From NCBI GenBank assembly GCA_947036575.1, contig CAMQSH010000077.1:1-8661 (forward strand): 8,661 nucleotides of DNA. The letters are read 5' to 3'. The notes under the pieces are model-generated. The model had not been told where the DNA came from. It ran no database searches and saw only the letters and a program-made list of their open reading frames with translations. The stretch is from an uncultured Brevinema sp. (GTDB lineage Bacteria; Spirochaetota; Brevinematia; Brevinematales; Brevinemataceae). Below are positions 1 to 6,669 of the stretch, one piece after another (the first letter of the stretch is position 1; every line of letters begins with the position of its first letter). Made by a program: the position numbers and the translations under genes.

Positions 1-510
1 TCTACCATCAGATTGTTTAGAAAAAATATTAAGCATTAATTGAGATAACCAATAAGCAGAGCCTTCATCTCCAAAAAAATAACCCCAGCCTCCACAACGA
101 GTTTCTTCACCTTTTTCATTACGTGCAAAAACGATAGAGCCTGTTCCACCAACAATTTGTATACCAGCTTGTGCTGCCAAAGACCCTGCCCATGCGACAT
201 GCACGTCATTTCCACAAGTAGCATTTGGTAAGATATCTTTAACCATTTGATCAATAAACACCTTATCTTGTTCTACTTCACCATATCCAGCAAATCCTAA
301 AAAAGCATGAGAAATATCTTGTAAAGATATCTTTGCAAGATCAGAAACAGCATTCAAGGAATGTGAAAACGATCTTTTAGTTTCTACTGTACCAACTTGA
401 TGAATATGAATCGTATCAGCTATATGTTGTCCAAGAATATCGCCTTCTTCATTTATAATAATAAAACGAGTGCGTGTCCCGCCTCCATCCAATCCCAAAT
501 AATATTTCAA
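1..510 (-). CDS. BadF/BadG/BcrA-type sugar kinase, likely N-acetylhexosamine kinase (partial, N-terminal 170 residues)
   Basis: This gene is cut by the left window edge; only the first 170 residues are present. Seen: the N-terminal phosphate-binding strand-loop with DGGGT at residues 8-12, GFAGYG at 72-77, an ND pair at 101-102 (the usual catalytic Asp position), GGTGS at 121-125, and the family signature GGWGYFFGDEGSAYW at 140-154. These are hallmarks of the ASKHA-fold BadF/BadG/BcrA/BcrD family, which includes N-acetylglucosamine kinases. The start is TTG at 508-510: a full AGGAGG lies 5 nt upstream, and the DGGGT loop then falls at the usual distance from the N-terminus. Inferred role: ATP-dependent phosphorylation in the cytoplasm of the amino sugar released from glycosaminoglycan disaccharides by the GH88 enzyme. 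The gene is last in the visible operon, 9 nt after a sulfatase. The exact sugar (GlcNAc, GalNAc, glucosamine) cannot be read from the sequence. Confidence 0.85.
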   Translation of the reverse strand, partial: MKYYLGLDGGGTRTRFIIINEEGDILGQHIADTIHIHQVGTVETKRSFSHSLNAVSDLAKISLQDISHAFLGFAGYGEVEQDKVFIDQMVKDILPNATCGNDVHVAWAGSLAAQAGIQIVGGTGSIVFARNEKGEETRCGGWGYFFGDEGSAYWLSQLMLNIFSKQSDGR

Positions 511-522
511 AATTTCCTCCTA
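511..522 (-). promoter_or_regulatory. Ribosome binding site fixing the TTG start of the kinase, overlapping the sulfatase stop codon
   Basis: On the minus strand a perfect AGGAGG lies at 516-521, 5 nt before the TTG start (508-510). The TAG stop of the upstream sulfatase is at 520-522, so stop codon and Shine-Dalgarno share two bases. The arrangement favours translational coupling and supports TTG rather than an internal ATG as the start. Confidence 0.8.
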
Positions 523-2094
523 AGCATGCTTTATTCTAGGCATTGGACGTGATTCTTTATCCAATTCCGCAGAACAATATTTTAGTAATAGTTTTATTTT
601 TAGTTGCTGATGATCTACACTATCCCATAAATTATTAAATTCATTAGGATCTTCTTGTAAATCAAATAATTCTCCATATTCGTGTCCATAGTATACGGTG
701 ATTTTATAACGTTTGTCAACATAAGTACGAAGATTCATAGTAGGGTGTTCATGCGTATTCTCACAAATAATATCCTCTCGAATTTTATCTTTTATTCCTA
801 GCCATACATCTTTTTGATCTACACCTGTCATCGCTCTTGGAATAGGTAAATCCGCAAATGATAAAAATGTAGGAGTATAATCTACAAGAGATTGCAGAGC
901 CTCTGAAACTTTATTTTGAGGAATATGATTAGGGTATCTCACTATCATAGGAACTTTTATCACATCTTCATAATGGAAAGGACCTTTACGGATTAAACCA
1001 TGTTGTCCAAAAAAGTGTCCATGATCTGATGTGAAAACAACAAGCGTATTGTCTTTTAATCCTACTTCTTCCAATTTGTCTAAAATTTTACCAATATATT
1101 TATCCATAAAACTTACCATACCATAATATATAGCAATATCTTTTTTAAGATCTTCATCTGTTTGTAAATGAGAATGAAATCCATGTACACCATATTCTAC
1201 AACATAAGATGAGTAATCTGGAAAATCTTCTTGTGTCATTTTGAAGTGTGGAGGATTTTTTTCATGTTCCTCCTCTACTCTTTTAGGAATTTTGATTTTT
1301 TCAGGATCATACATTGTATCCCAAGGTTTTGAAACAAAATACTCAGGATGTGGATCAAAAAAACTAGACCATAAAAAGAAAGGTTCTTTATTTTTAGCAT
1401 ATTTTTCTAACAAAACATTACTTCGTTCTGCAATCCATGTATTATAATGAAATTCTTCAGGAAGCTCCCAAGTACCCCAAGTCCTTTTACCATCGACAAA
1501 TCCTCTAGGTTTTGAATTTGCCATTCCTTCCATACGAGGAAAGTCTTCAGTAGTCATATTACCTGTAGGGGCTAAAAAATAATCTTTCCAATTAGCACAG
1601 CCTTTTTCTTCCATCCATATTGCATAATGTTGTCCCACTAGATGTTCATTGGTATGATTTCTCGCCAATTCTACGTGTTCAAATCCATAAAATTTATCTT
1701 TATAGTTTTTCCAAAATTCTAAATCTTGAAGAATAGGACAACATTCTAAAGAAGGATATTCTTCAGTAGAGGCAAGAGGTTGTAGATGAGCCTTACCAAT
1801 AAGAGCAGTTTTATACCCTCCCTTAATAAGTTCATCTCCCAAAGTATCTACTTTTTCATCAAGTTTTGTGCCCAGACTATAAGCTCCATGTTGAGATGGA
1901 TACAGCCCTGTGATAATAGAGGCTCTTGAAGGGGTACAAGTAGGATTCGGACAATAACTTCTAGTAAATGTTGTACCTTCTGCTACTAAACTATCTAAAG
2001 CAGGGGTTTTAATATCAGGATTAAAAGCTCCTATCGTATCCCAGTGTTGTTGATCACTAGTAATTAATAGTATATTAAGAGGTTGATTAGACAT
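520..2094 (-). CDS. Cytoplasmic Cys-type sulfatase (S1 family), 524 aa
   Basis: Predicted sulfate-ester hydrolase of the formylglycine-dependent S1 sulfatase / alkaline phosphatase superfamily. Seen: a first metal-ligand strand ending in SDQQ (D14), the modification motif CTPSR at residues 53-57 with Cys53 as the predicted formylglycine, GKAHL at 100-104, DPHP at 247-250, the second metal pair D357-H358 in TSDHGH, and K370 in RKGP. The length is normal for the family. The first metal cluster reads SDQ instead of the more common DDQ or DDL. The protein begins directly with the first core strand and has no signal peptide, so it is expected to act in the cytoplasm on imported oligosaccharides. 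The ATG is preceded by AAAGGAG with a 6-nt spacer, 18 nt after the other sulfatase. The neighbouring GH88 enzyme and amino-sugar kinase suggest a glycosaminoglycan-derived substrate. The sulfate position removed (for example uronate 2-O or hexosamine 6-O) cannot be assigned by eye. Confidence 0.92.
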   Translation of the reverse strand: MSNQPLNILLITSDQQHWDTIGAFNPDIKTPALDSLVAEGTTFTRSYCPNPTCTPSRASIITGLYPSQHGAYSLGTKLDEKVDTLGDELIKGGYKTALIGKAHLQPLASTEEYPSLECCPILQDLEFWKNYKDKFYGFEHVELARNHTNEHLVGQHYAIWMEEKGCANWKDYFLAPTGNMTTEDFPRMEGMANSKPRGFVDGKRTWGTWELPEEFHYNTWIAERSNVLLEKYAKNKEPFFLWSSFFDPHPEYFVSKPWDTMYDPEKIKIPKRVEEEHEKNPPHFKMTQEDFPDYSSYVVEYGVHGFHSHLQTDEDLKKDIAIYYGMVSFMDKYIGKILDKLEEVGLKDNTLVVFTSDHGHFFGQHGLIRKGPFHYEDVIKVPMIVRYPNHIPQNKVSEALQSLVDYTPTFLSFADLPIPRAMTGVDQKDVWLGIKDKIREDIICENTHEHPTMNLRTYVDKRYKITVYYGHEYGELFDLQEDPNEFNNLWDSVDHQQLKIKLLLKYCSAELDKESRPMPRIKHA

Positions 2095-2112
2095 AGAAGA
2101 CTCCTTTTAAGA

Positions 2113-3558
2113 TTATAATTGTTGATCTGTAGGAAATTTGAATTTAGAATCATATCGTCCAAAAGTAGTATCATTTTCTGATCCCCATGATCCTGCCAAT
2201 TCAGTTTGCCCACCACCATAAATAGGAAGCTGAGCACCATCAATTTCTGGATTTACATATTTCACAAACCATTCTGTTAATTTTTGTCGTAATTGTAATT
2301 TTATTTGTTCTAAAGCCTTATCATTAATAAGATTACTTTTTTCATCAATATCTTCTGACAAATGATACAACTCATGTGGCCCATCTGGGTAACGATGAAT
2401 ATATTTCCATTCTTTTGTTCTTATCATCCGAACAGGTCCATATTCGTCATATACAACAATGTGATTATCATTTTCTTGTTGAGTATTCAAAATAGAGTTA
2501 AAACTACTCCCTGGAAGTACAAGTTTATTTTCAATAGTATCACCCAAGCCAACATATTCTAAAATTGTATGCCTAATATCATAGTGACTGTATAGATTAT
2601 CATAGACATATGATTTTATCGTATTTAAATGATTCATAAAGAAAGGAACTTTTATGGAAGTATCATACATATTTTGAGGAGAAGTACCATTTCCTTTTCC
2701 GTAAATACCGTGATGTCCCATATTCATTCCATTATCACTTGTAAAAATAATCAATGTATTTTCTAATTCACCTTGTTTTTCTAACACATCAAGAACTCGT
2801 TGAATATTACGATCTACTGAAACTAAAGACGCAAAATAGCTTGTAAGTATTTTTTGTCTTTCTATAAGATTTAAACCATCAAAGACAACATCGATAAGCC
2901 AAGGGTGAGTAGATTCTATAGGACAAGACTCAAAAGAACAATCTTTGAATAAATCCCTTAATTCTTGAGGGTGTTGATTTTCACCCCAAGGGGCATGAGG
3001 TGCAGTAAAATTCATATTGAGATAAAAGGGTTTATCAGTAGCAGTTTTTGTTTCTAAAAATTCCAAAGCGTAGTCTGTAATAGCATCCGTAATATATTTT
3101 GGTTCTTGTTTTAATAGTCCGTATTCGTACATAGGAGCATTATAATAAGAACCACCACCATATTTATGGGCATACCAATAGTCAAAACACTCAGGAGTTT
3201 GAGATGCCTCTCCTAGGTGCCATTTTCCACTCAAACATGTTGTATACCCATTTTTGGACAACACGTCGATAAAGGTAGATTGATTTTTTATAAAATCAGG
3301 TTCTATCTTACCAAGTTGTTCAATTTTTTCCGCATCTATCCAATCATGTACCCCATGTTGTGAAGGAATCCTTCCTGTAAAAATAGAAGCTCTCGCAGGC
3401 GAACAAACAGGAGAAACACAAAAAAAGTTTTCAAATCGAGCCCCATCATTAGCTAAGCGATCTAAAGTAGGCGTGATAGAATCTTTATTTCCATAACTTC
3501 CTAAAGACCAATATCCCTGATCATCCGTTATAATAAATAGTATATTTGTTTTTTTCAT
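2113..3558 (-). CDS. Cytoplasmic Cys-type sulfatase (S1 family), 481 aa
   Basis: Second formylglycine-dependent sulfatase. Seen: metal ligands D12-D13 in TDDQG, modification motif CSPAR at residues 52-56 (Cys52 the predicted formylglycine), GKWHLG at 111-116, APHAP at 186-190, D275-N276 in TSDNG, and K288 in GKG. All classical active-site elements are present. There is no signal peptide: the first beta strand starts at residue 5, so a cytoplasmic location is inferred. It differs clearly from the adjacent 524-residue sulfatase (SDNG versus SDHG, CSPAR versus CTPSR, and a different middle region). The pair therefore probably removes sulfate from different positions and is not a recent tandem duplication. 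It lies between the 42-residue membrane peptide and the other sulfatase. The only good Shine-Dalgarno is unusually far (13 nt) from this ATG, but the start is supported by the position of the core strand. Specific substrate unknown; a glycosaminoglycan or similar sulfated glycan is inferred from context. Confidence 0.92.
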   Translation of the reverse strand: MKKTNILFIITDDQGYWSLGSYGNKDSITPTLDRLANDGARFENFFCVSPVCSPARASIFTGRIPSQHGVHDWIDAEKIEQLGKIEPDFIKNQSTFIDVLSKNGYTTCLSGKWHLGEASQTPECFDYWYAHKYGGGSYYNAPMYEYGLLKQEPKYITDAITDYALEFLETKTATDKPFYLNMNFTAPHAPWGENQHPQELRDLFKDCSFESCPIESTHPWLIDVVFDGLNLIERQKILTSYFASLVSVDRNIQRVLDVLEKQGELENTLIIFTSDNGMNMGHHGIYGKGNGTSPQNMYDTSIKVPFFMNHLNTIKSYVYDNLYSHYDIRHTILEYVGLGDTIENKLVLPGSSFNSILNTQQENDNHIVVYDEYGPVRMIRTKEWKYIHRYPDGPHELYHLSEDIDEKSNLINDKALEQIKLQLRQKLTEWFVKYVNPEIDGAQLPIYGGGQTELAGSWGSENDTTFGRYDSKFKFPTDQQL

Positions 3559-3576
3559 AGTAATTATAATACTCCT
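3559..3576 (-). promoter_or_regulatory. Ribosome binding site with an unusually long spacer before the 481-aa sulfatase
   Basis: On the minus strand AGGAG lies at 3572-3576, but the ATG is at 3556-3558, leaving 13 nt between them instead of the 5-8 nt used by the neighbouring genes. No ATG, GTG or TTG occurs in frame in between. The bases AGTA and TACT inside the gap could pair as a 4-bp mini-hairpin and shorten the effective distance. Poor initiation is an alternative. Confidence 0.45.
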
Positions 3577-3616
3577 AATGAAAATTCTATTGAGTATTTC
3601 TATTCATTCTTTCAAG

Positions 3617-3640
3617 TAGGAATTTTATAAGATAATTCTA
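3617..3640 (-). other. Short AT-rich hairpin directly after the 42-aa gene
   Basis: TAGGAATT (3617-3624) and AATTCTA (3634-3640) can pair as a 7-bp stem with one bulged base. The structure begins immediately after the stop codon of the small membrane gene, within the 82-nt gap before the sulfatase. There is no T-tract, so it is not a convincing terminator. It could be an mRNA processing or stability element separating the transporter from the sulfatase segment, or chance pairing in AT-rich DNA. Confidence 0.25.
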
Positions 3641-3769
3641 TTATCTATTCTTATCAAGTTCAGTAAACATAGTTTTTAAATCGCTATAACCTTTTATTGC
3701 AACTGTAATAACAGTAACAACAAACCATGAAAGCATTGTAATTGTTAATAATAACCAAAATATAGCCAT
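3641..3769 (-). CDS. 42-aa single-span membrane peptide, candidate symporter accessory protein
   Basis: A small gene: ATG at 3767-3769, TAA at 3641-3643, 42 codons. It has a strong AAGGAG (3776-3781) with a 6-nt spacer, and this site overlaps the TAA of the upstream SSS symporter (3780-3782), so the two are probably translationally coupled. The product has one hydrophobic segment at residues 3-25, including Trp5 and Trp15, followed by a short polar tail with mixed charge (K26, D30, K32, E37, D39, K40, R42). This predicts a single transmembrane helix with the tail in the cytoplasm. Tiny single-span proteins encoded directly after sodium-symporter genes are known, for example MetS with the NSS transporter MetP, and small proteins next to SSS symporters. 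By position this one is inferred to be a subunit or stabiliser of the 488-residue symporter. No catalytic motif is present. Confidence 0.75.
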   Translation of the reverse strand: MAIFWLLLTITMLSWFVVTVITVAIKGYSDLKTMFTELDKNR

Positions 3770-3779
3770 AATTTACTCC

Positions 3780-5246
3780 TTAAACATTTTGAAGATTAGG
3801 TTTAGTATAAGATCCTATAACCATACCAACTAATGCTAAAGCAAAAGACACATTCCCAACGATAATTGGACCTATCATTTCTGTATAAGGAACAAGAGGT
3901 GGAATTAATTCAGCAATAAGATAAATAACAGGACCTGCAGCTCCTAAAATAATACTCAAATAAGCACCAAAGGTAGAAGCTTTTTCCCAGTAACATCCAG
4001 TTATAAAAATAACCAAAGCACTAGAAGCTGAAATACGACCTACAAATATTAGATAAACCCAAAGATCAGCTTTTAGAGGGTACCACAATCCATAAAATAA
4101 AACAAAGATACCTATTGCTAAAACAAGTAAACGGTTTGCAGCAACAGCTTTTTTGTCACTCCATTTATCTTTGTGAAAGACAATTAATATATCATTCCAT
4201 AATAAGCTAGACCATGCTAATAAATAAGAAGACATTGTTGACATATCTGCGGCAAGCATTGAAGCCACAAGTAATCCAATAACTCCTACAGGAAGTAATG
4301 TTGCTAACAAGATAGGCATTGCTAAGATAGGTTTATCAACAACTCCAGGAGCTAGTAATACCAACGCTCCTATACCCCATAAAGCTGGAATCAAGGATCT
4401 AACAATATGAAATAATCCCATTTTTTCGTACAATTTTTTAGCAACAGCAGTGTTTTTAGATGCTAGTGAGCGAGATATTACTGGTTGGAATGTTAAAGCT
4501 GTTGAGAATACTGACATTCCTGTGAATAGCACCCATTGATAACCTAACTCATCATTTACAAAAGGATTAAAAGCTCCTGCTCCATATGTTTCGGTAAGAA
4601 CCTCTATCATATTTCCCCAACCAGCTCCATAGATAATAAATCCTGTTGCTACTAACATACCAATACTCATAAAAATAAATTGAATATAATCTGTTACTAA
4701 AACAGAAAGTAAACCACCCAACATTGTATAAATTAAAACAATAATAAGAAGTATTGTCATTGTTATTTCTAATAATCCTGGAGCAAGTCCCACTACTATT
4801 ACAAGAAAATCTCCACCAGATCTAAGAAATAAACCCATATTTAACAATCCTGCTATAACCATAGCAATAGAAGAAGCATATCTAACCCCTCTACTGAATT
4901 TTTTTTCAAAAAATTCTGGTAAAGTTAGTGCTCCACTTTCTCGTAAAGGTTGAATACAAAATCCTGTTCTACCTATAATAACCATAGAAAAACATAATAA
5001 AATACCTACTGTTACCCCTGAAAATCCATAACGATATCCTAGTTGTGCTTGTGCCATACAGGTAATAATACCAAATTCTGTTGCTGCTAAAGATGCCAAT
5101 CCAGAATGTAAATCTACAGATTGATTAGCTAAAATAAAATCTTTGGCATTTCTAACATATTTTCTAATATGAATACCTACACACAAACTAATTATAATAT
5201 ATATTAGTACAATAATACCATCAATGCCTATTATAAAATTGGTCAT
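3780..5246 (-). CDS. SSS-family sodium:solute symporter, 488 aa
   Basis: Inner-membrane secondary transporter of the solute:sodium symporter family (TC 2.A.21), predicted to couple sodium entry to solute uptake. Seen: about 13 hydrophobic segments starting at residues 6-26, a first cytoplasmic loop ending in the typical RNAKDFILANQS stretch (32-43), the unwound-helix region with TEFGIITCMAQAQLGYRYG (56-74), and the helix-8 motif AADMSTMSS at 332-340, where S336/T337 sit at the expected sodium-2 site. The length is typical for the family. The start ATG has an AGGGG (5255-5259) with an 8-nt spacer and lies about 38 nt downstream of the predicted transcription start. It is the first gene of the left operon and is followed by the 42-residue membrane peptide. 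The substrate is not deducible from sequence; from context an unsaturated or sulfated disaccharide, or a uronate product, is inferred. It is clearly distinct from the 582-residue SSS protein in the same locus. Confidence 0.92.
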   Translation of the reverse strand: MTNFIIGIDGIIVLIYIIISLCVGIHIRKYVRNAKDFILANQSVDLHSGLASLAATEFGIITCMAQAQLGYRYGFSGVTVGILLCFSMVIIGRTGFCIQPLRESGALTLPEFFEKKFSRGVRYASSIAMVIAGLLNMGLFLRSGGDFLVIVVGLAPGLLEITMTILLIIVLIYTMLGGLLSVLVTDYIQFIFMSIGMLVATGFIIYGAGWGNMIEVLTETYGAGAFNPFVNDELGYQWVLFTGMSVFSTALTFQPVISRSLASKNTAVAKKLYEKMGLFHIVRSLIPALWGIGALVLLAPGVVDKPILAMPILLATLLPVGVIGLLVASMLAADMSTMSSYLLAWSSLLWNDILIVFHKDKWSDKKAVAANRLLVLAIGIFVLFYGLWYPLKADLWVYLIFVGRISASSALVIFITGCYWEKASTFGAYLSIILGAAGPVIYLIAELIPPLVPYTEMIGPIIVGNVSFALALVGMVIGSYTKPNLQNV

Positions 5247-5282
5247 TTTTTATGCCCCTATTACAAATCTTAAATAATCTCC

Positions 5283-5319
5283 ATTTACATATTATAAAAT
5301 ATTCTTATAATATGTAAAT
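5283..5319. repeat. Perfect 15-bp inverted repeat overlapping the promoter of the left operon
   Basis: ATTTACATATTATAA (5283-5297) and its exact reverse complement (5305-5319) are separated by 7 nt. The -35 and -10 elements of the minus-strand promoter lie one in each arm. By symmetry the plus strand carries the same TTTACA (5284-5289) and TATAAT (5306-5311) with a 16-nt spacer. It could be an operator, or a symmetrical (bidirectional) promoter. As RNA it would be an all-AU hairpin without a GC core, so it is a poor terminator. Confidence 0.8.
5291..5318 (-). promoter_or_regulatory. Sigma-70-type promoter of the left operon (symporter, small peptide, sulfatases, kinase)
   Basis: Reading the minus strand: -35 TTTACA (5313-5318), 16-nt spacer, -10 TATAAT (5291-5296). 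The -10 is perfect consensus and the -35 differs by one base. The predicted start of transcription is near 5284, giving a leader of about 38 nt to the symporter ATG. The same core, with the same spacing, precedes the other symporter, which strengthens the call. Confidence 0.75.
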
Positions 5320-5378
5320 AATTAAAATGAATATTATAAAAATACAAATAAACATATCAACTATAAATATTTAAAGTT
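5319..5378 (-). promoter_or_regulatory. Conserved upstream control region of the left operon promoter
   Basis: From the -35 outward, positions 5308-5343 match 8476-8511 at 33 of 36 bases. The block contains ATTAAAATGAAT (5321-5332). A second identical box, ATTTAAAGTT, lies at 5369-5378 and again at 8537-8546, the same distance from both -35 elements. Such conservation in otherwise diverged AT-rich DNA suggests binding sites for a shared activator or repressor. The regulator itself is not in the window. Confidence 0.6.
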
Positions 5379-5437
5379 ATAAAACATGCCCATGCTTAAC
5401 TAGAAGTAAAGTACCCCTTATGCTCACACAGGCATAT
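5375..5437 (-). terminator. Weak terminator-like hairpin after the GH88 gene
   Basis: On the minus strand ATATGCCTGTGT (5426-5437) can pair with GCATGGGCATGT (5384-5395) over 12 positions including G-U pairs, with a 30-nt loop, followed by TTTTAT. The G/C-containing stem stands out in an AT-rich gap. The long loop and short T-run make it a weak candidate, so read-through into the left operon is possible. Confidence 0.3.
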
Positions 5438-5457
5438 TATTTTTATATAAGTTTATT

Positions 5458-6657
5458 CTACCAATATGATTCCCATTCGTTATCTGTATATAATCTTGTA
5501 AGTGCTTCCATATAAAAATAGTCTCCCCAAGAAGTACATTCATCAACTCCACTTTGGAAATTCCAATTGTAAATACCATGGAGTAATAAACCATTAGATT
5601 CAGGACAGTTTTTAGTAGTAGAATAGTTAGTAATTAGCTCTTGCATAACAGCAGAGACGTATCCCTGATATGCTTTTTTATCTAGATCTGTATCTTCCAG
5701 AAATTTATCTAATTCAAGTAAACCACAAACAGCTATTACAGCTGCAGAAGAATCTCGTACATGCCCATCTTCTTTTGTGAAAATCAAATCCCAATAGGGT
5801 ACATGATCTTCAGGACAACGATTGATAAAATAATTAGCTAATGCTCTAGAAGCTTCTAAAGCTCTGAAATCTCTAGTGTATCTATAGCTTAATGCTAAAC
5901 CATAAATCCCCCAAGCCTGTCCCCTAGCCCATGCACTTTCGTCATTAAATCCCTGTCTTGCAGCTCCATGTGAAGGAGCACCAGTTTCATGATCAAAGAA
6001 AAAAGTGTGAAATGCTGAAGCATCACTACGTATAACCGTATTACATGAAGTAATATAGTGTATGATAGCTTTATCGTGGTATTCTTTATTACCTGTAATT
6101 TGAGAAGCCCAATATAATAAAGGAAGATTCATCAAACAATCAATAATTAAACGATAATTATCTTTTGCTCCCAATTCTCCCCACGCTTGTAAGAATTGCC
6201 CTTTTTCTTGAAAACGAGCCAATAAATTATCCGCTGCCAATAAAGCAGTTTCTTTTGCTTGTTCATTATTTTCTAATTGATAAGAAGCTATACAAGTAGG
6301 ACAATATATAAAACCCATATCGTGATGTTCAACTTCTATTTTTTCAACAATTCGTTTTCTAAAATCTAAAGTATGTTTATGTGCAACTTCTTTAAATATA
6401 GGGTCCTGAGAATATTCATAAGCTAGCCATAACTCACCAGTCCAAAATCCTGTTGTCCATTCAATATTTTCAATAGCGTCAAAAACTTGATTCTGACTAG
6501 CAGGAGAAGGGAACTTATCAATAAATGTTGGAAGCGTTTTTTTTAATTTGAGTACAGCATTATGTAAAGCATCTTTAATCAGATATTTTGGTAAGTATGG
6601 AATACTTTCATAGTATATTTTTTTCTCAATTGATTCTATTCTAATATCTTTAATCAT
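5458..6657 (-). CDS. ugl: GH88 unsaturated glucuronyl hydrolase, 399 aa
   Basis: Predicted to remove the 4,5-unsaturated uronic acid from the non-reducing end of oligosaccharides made by polysaccharide lyases, by hydrating the vinyl ether and releasing a 5-keto-4-deoxyuronate plus the remaining (amino) sugar. Seen: an alpha/alpha-barrel type protein with HHDMGF at residues 111-116 (D113, counterpart of Asp88 in the Bacillus GL1 enzyme), IIDCLMNLPLLYWA at 171-184 (D173, counterpart of the general acid/base Asp149), SAWARGQAWGIYGLA at 241-255, and the C-terminal SWGDYFYMEALTRL at 376-389. Full family length. No signal peptide, so cytoplasmic. The ATG follows AAAGGG (6665-6670) with a 7-nt spacer. 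This site touches the stop codon of the upstream symporter, 12 nt away, so the two genes are almost certainly co-transcribed. Together with the sulfatases it points to chondroitin sulfate, heparin/heparan sulfate or hyaluronan breakdown. A GH105 rhamnogalacturonyl hydrolase is less likely given the HHDMGF and C-terminal motifs. Confidence 0.92.
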   Translation of the reverse strand: MIKDIRIESIEKKIYYESIPYLPKYLIKDALHNAVLKLKKTLPTFIDKFPSPASQNQVFDAIENIEWTTGFWTGELWLAYEYSQDPIFKEVAHKHTLDFRKRIVEKIEVEHHDMGFIYCPTCIASYQLENNEQAKETALLAADNLLARFQEKGQFLQAWGELGAKDNYRLIIDCLMNLPLLYWASQITGNKEYHDKAIIHYITSCNTVIRSDASAFHTFFFDHETGAPSHGAARQGFNDESAWARGQAWGIYGLALSYRYTRDFRALEASRALANYFINRCPEDHVPYWDLIFTKEDGHVRDSSAAVIAVCGLLELDKFLEDTDLDKKAYQGYVSAVMQELITNYSTTKNCPESNGLLLHGIYNWNFQSGVDECTSWGDYFYMEALTRLYTDNEWESYW

Positions 6658-6669
6658 ATAAAAACCCTT

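Noticed and set aside
36..254. 72-codon open frame on the minus strand
   Set aside because: It lies in another frame inside the kinase gene, whose reading frame carries recognisable family motifs through the same bases.
1241..1447. 68-codon open frame on the plus strand
   Set aside because: Antisense to the 524-aa sulfatase, without a ribosome binding site or recognisable protein features.
2362..2562. 66-codon open frame on the plus strand
   Set aside because: Antisense to the 481-aa sulfatase; hydrophobic composition is a by-product of the AT-rich complementary strand.
520..3558. The two sulfatases considered as a recent tandem duplication
   Set aside because: They share only family active-site motifs; lengths, metal-site residues and central regions differ strongly.
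3565..3570. TATAAT just before the 481-aa sulfatase, considered as a promoter
   Set aside because: No -35-like hexamer stands at the right distance, and transcription would begin at about the start codon, leaving no ribosome binding site.
5283..5319. Inverted repeat considered as an intrinsic terminator of the GH88 unit
   Set aside because: The stem has no GC-rich core and no following T-tract, and it coincides with a near-consensus promoter that is duplicated elsewhere in the window.
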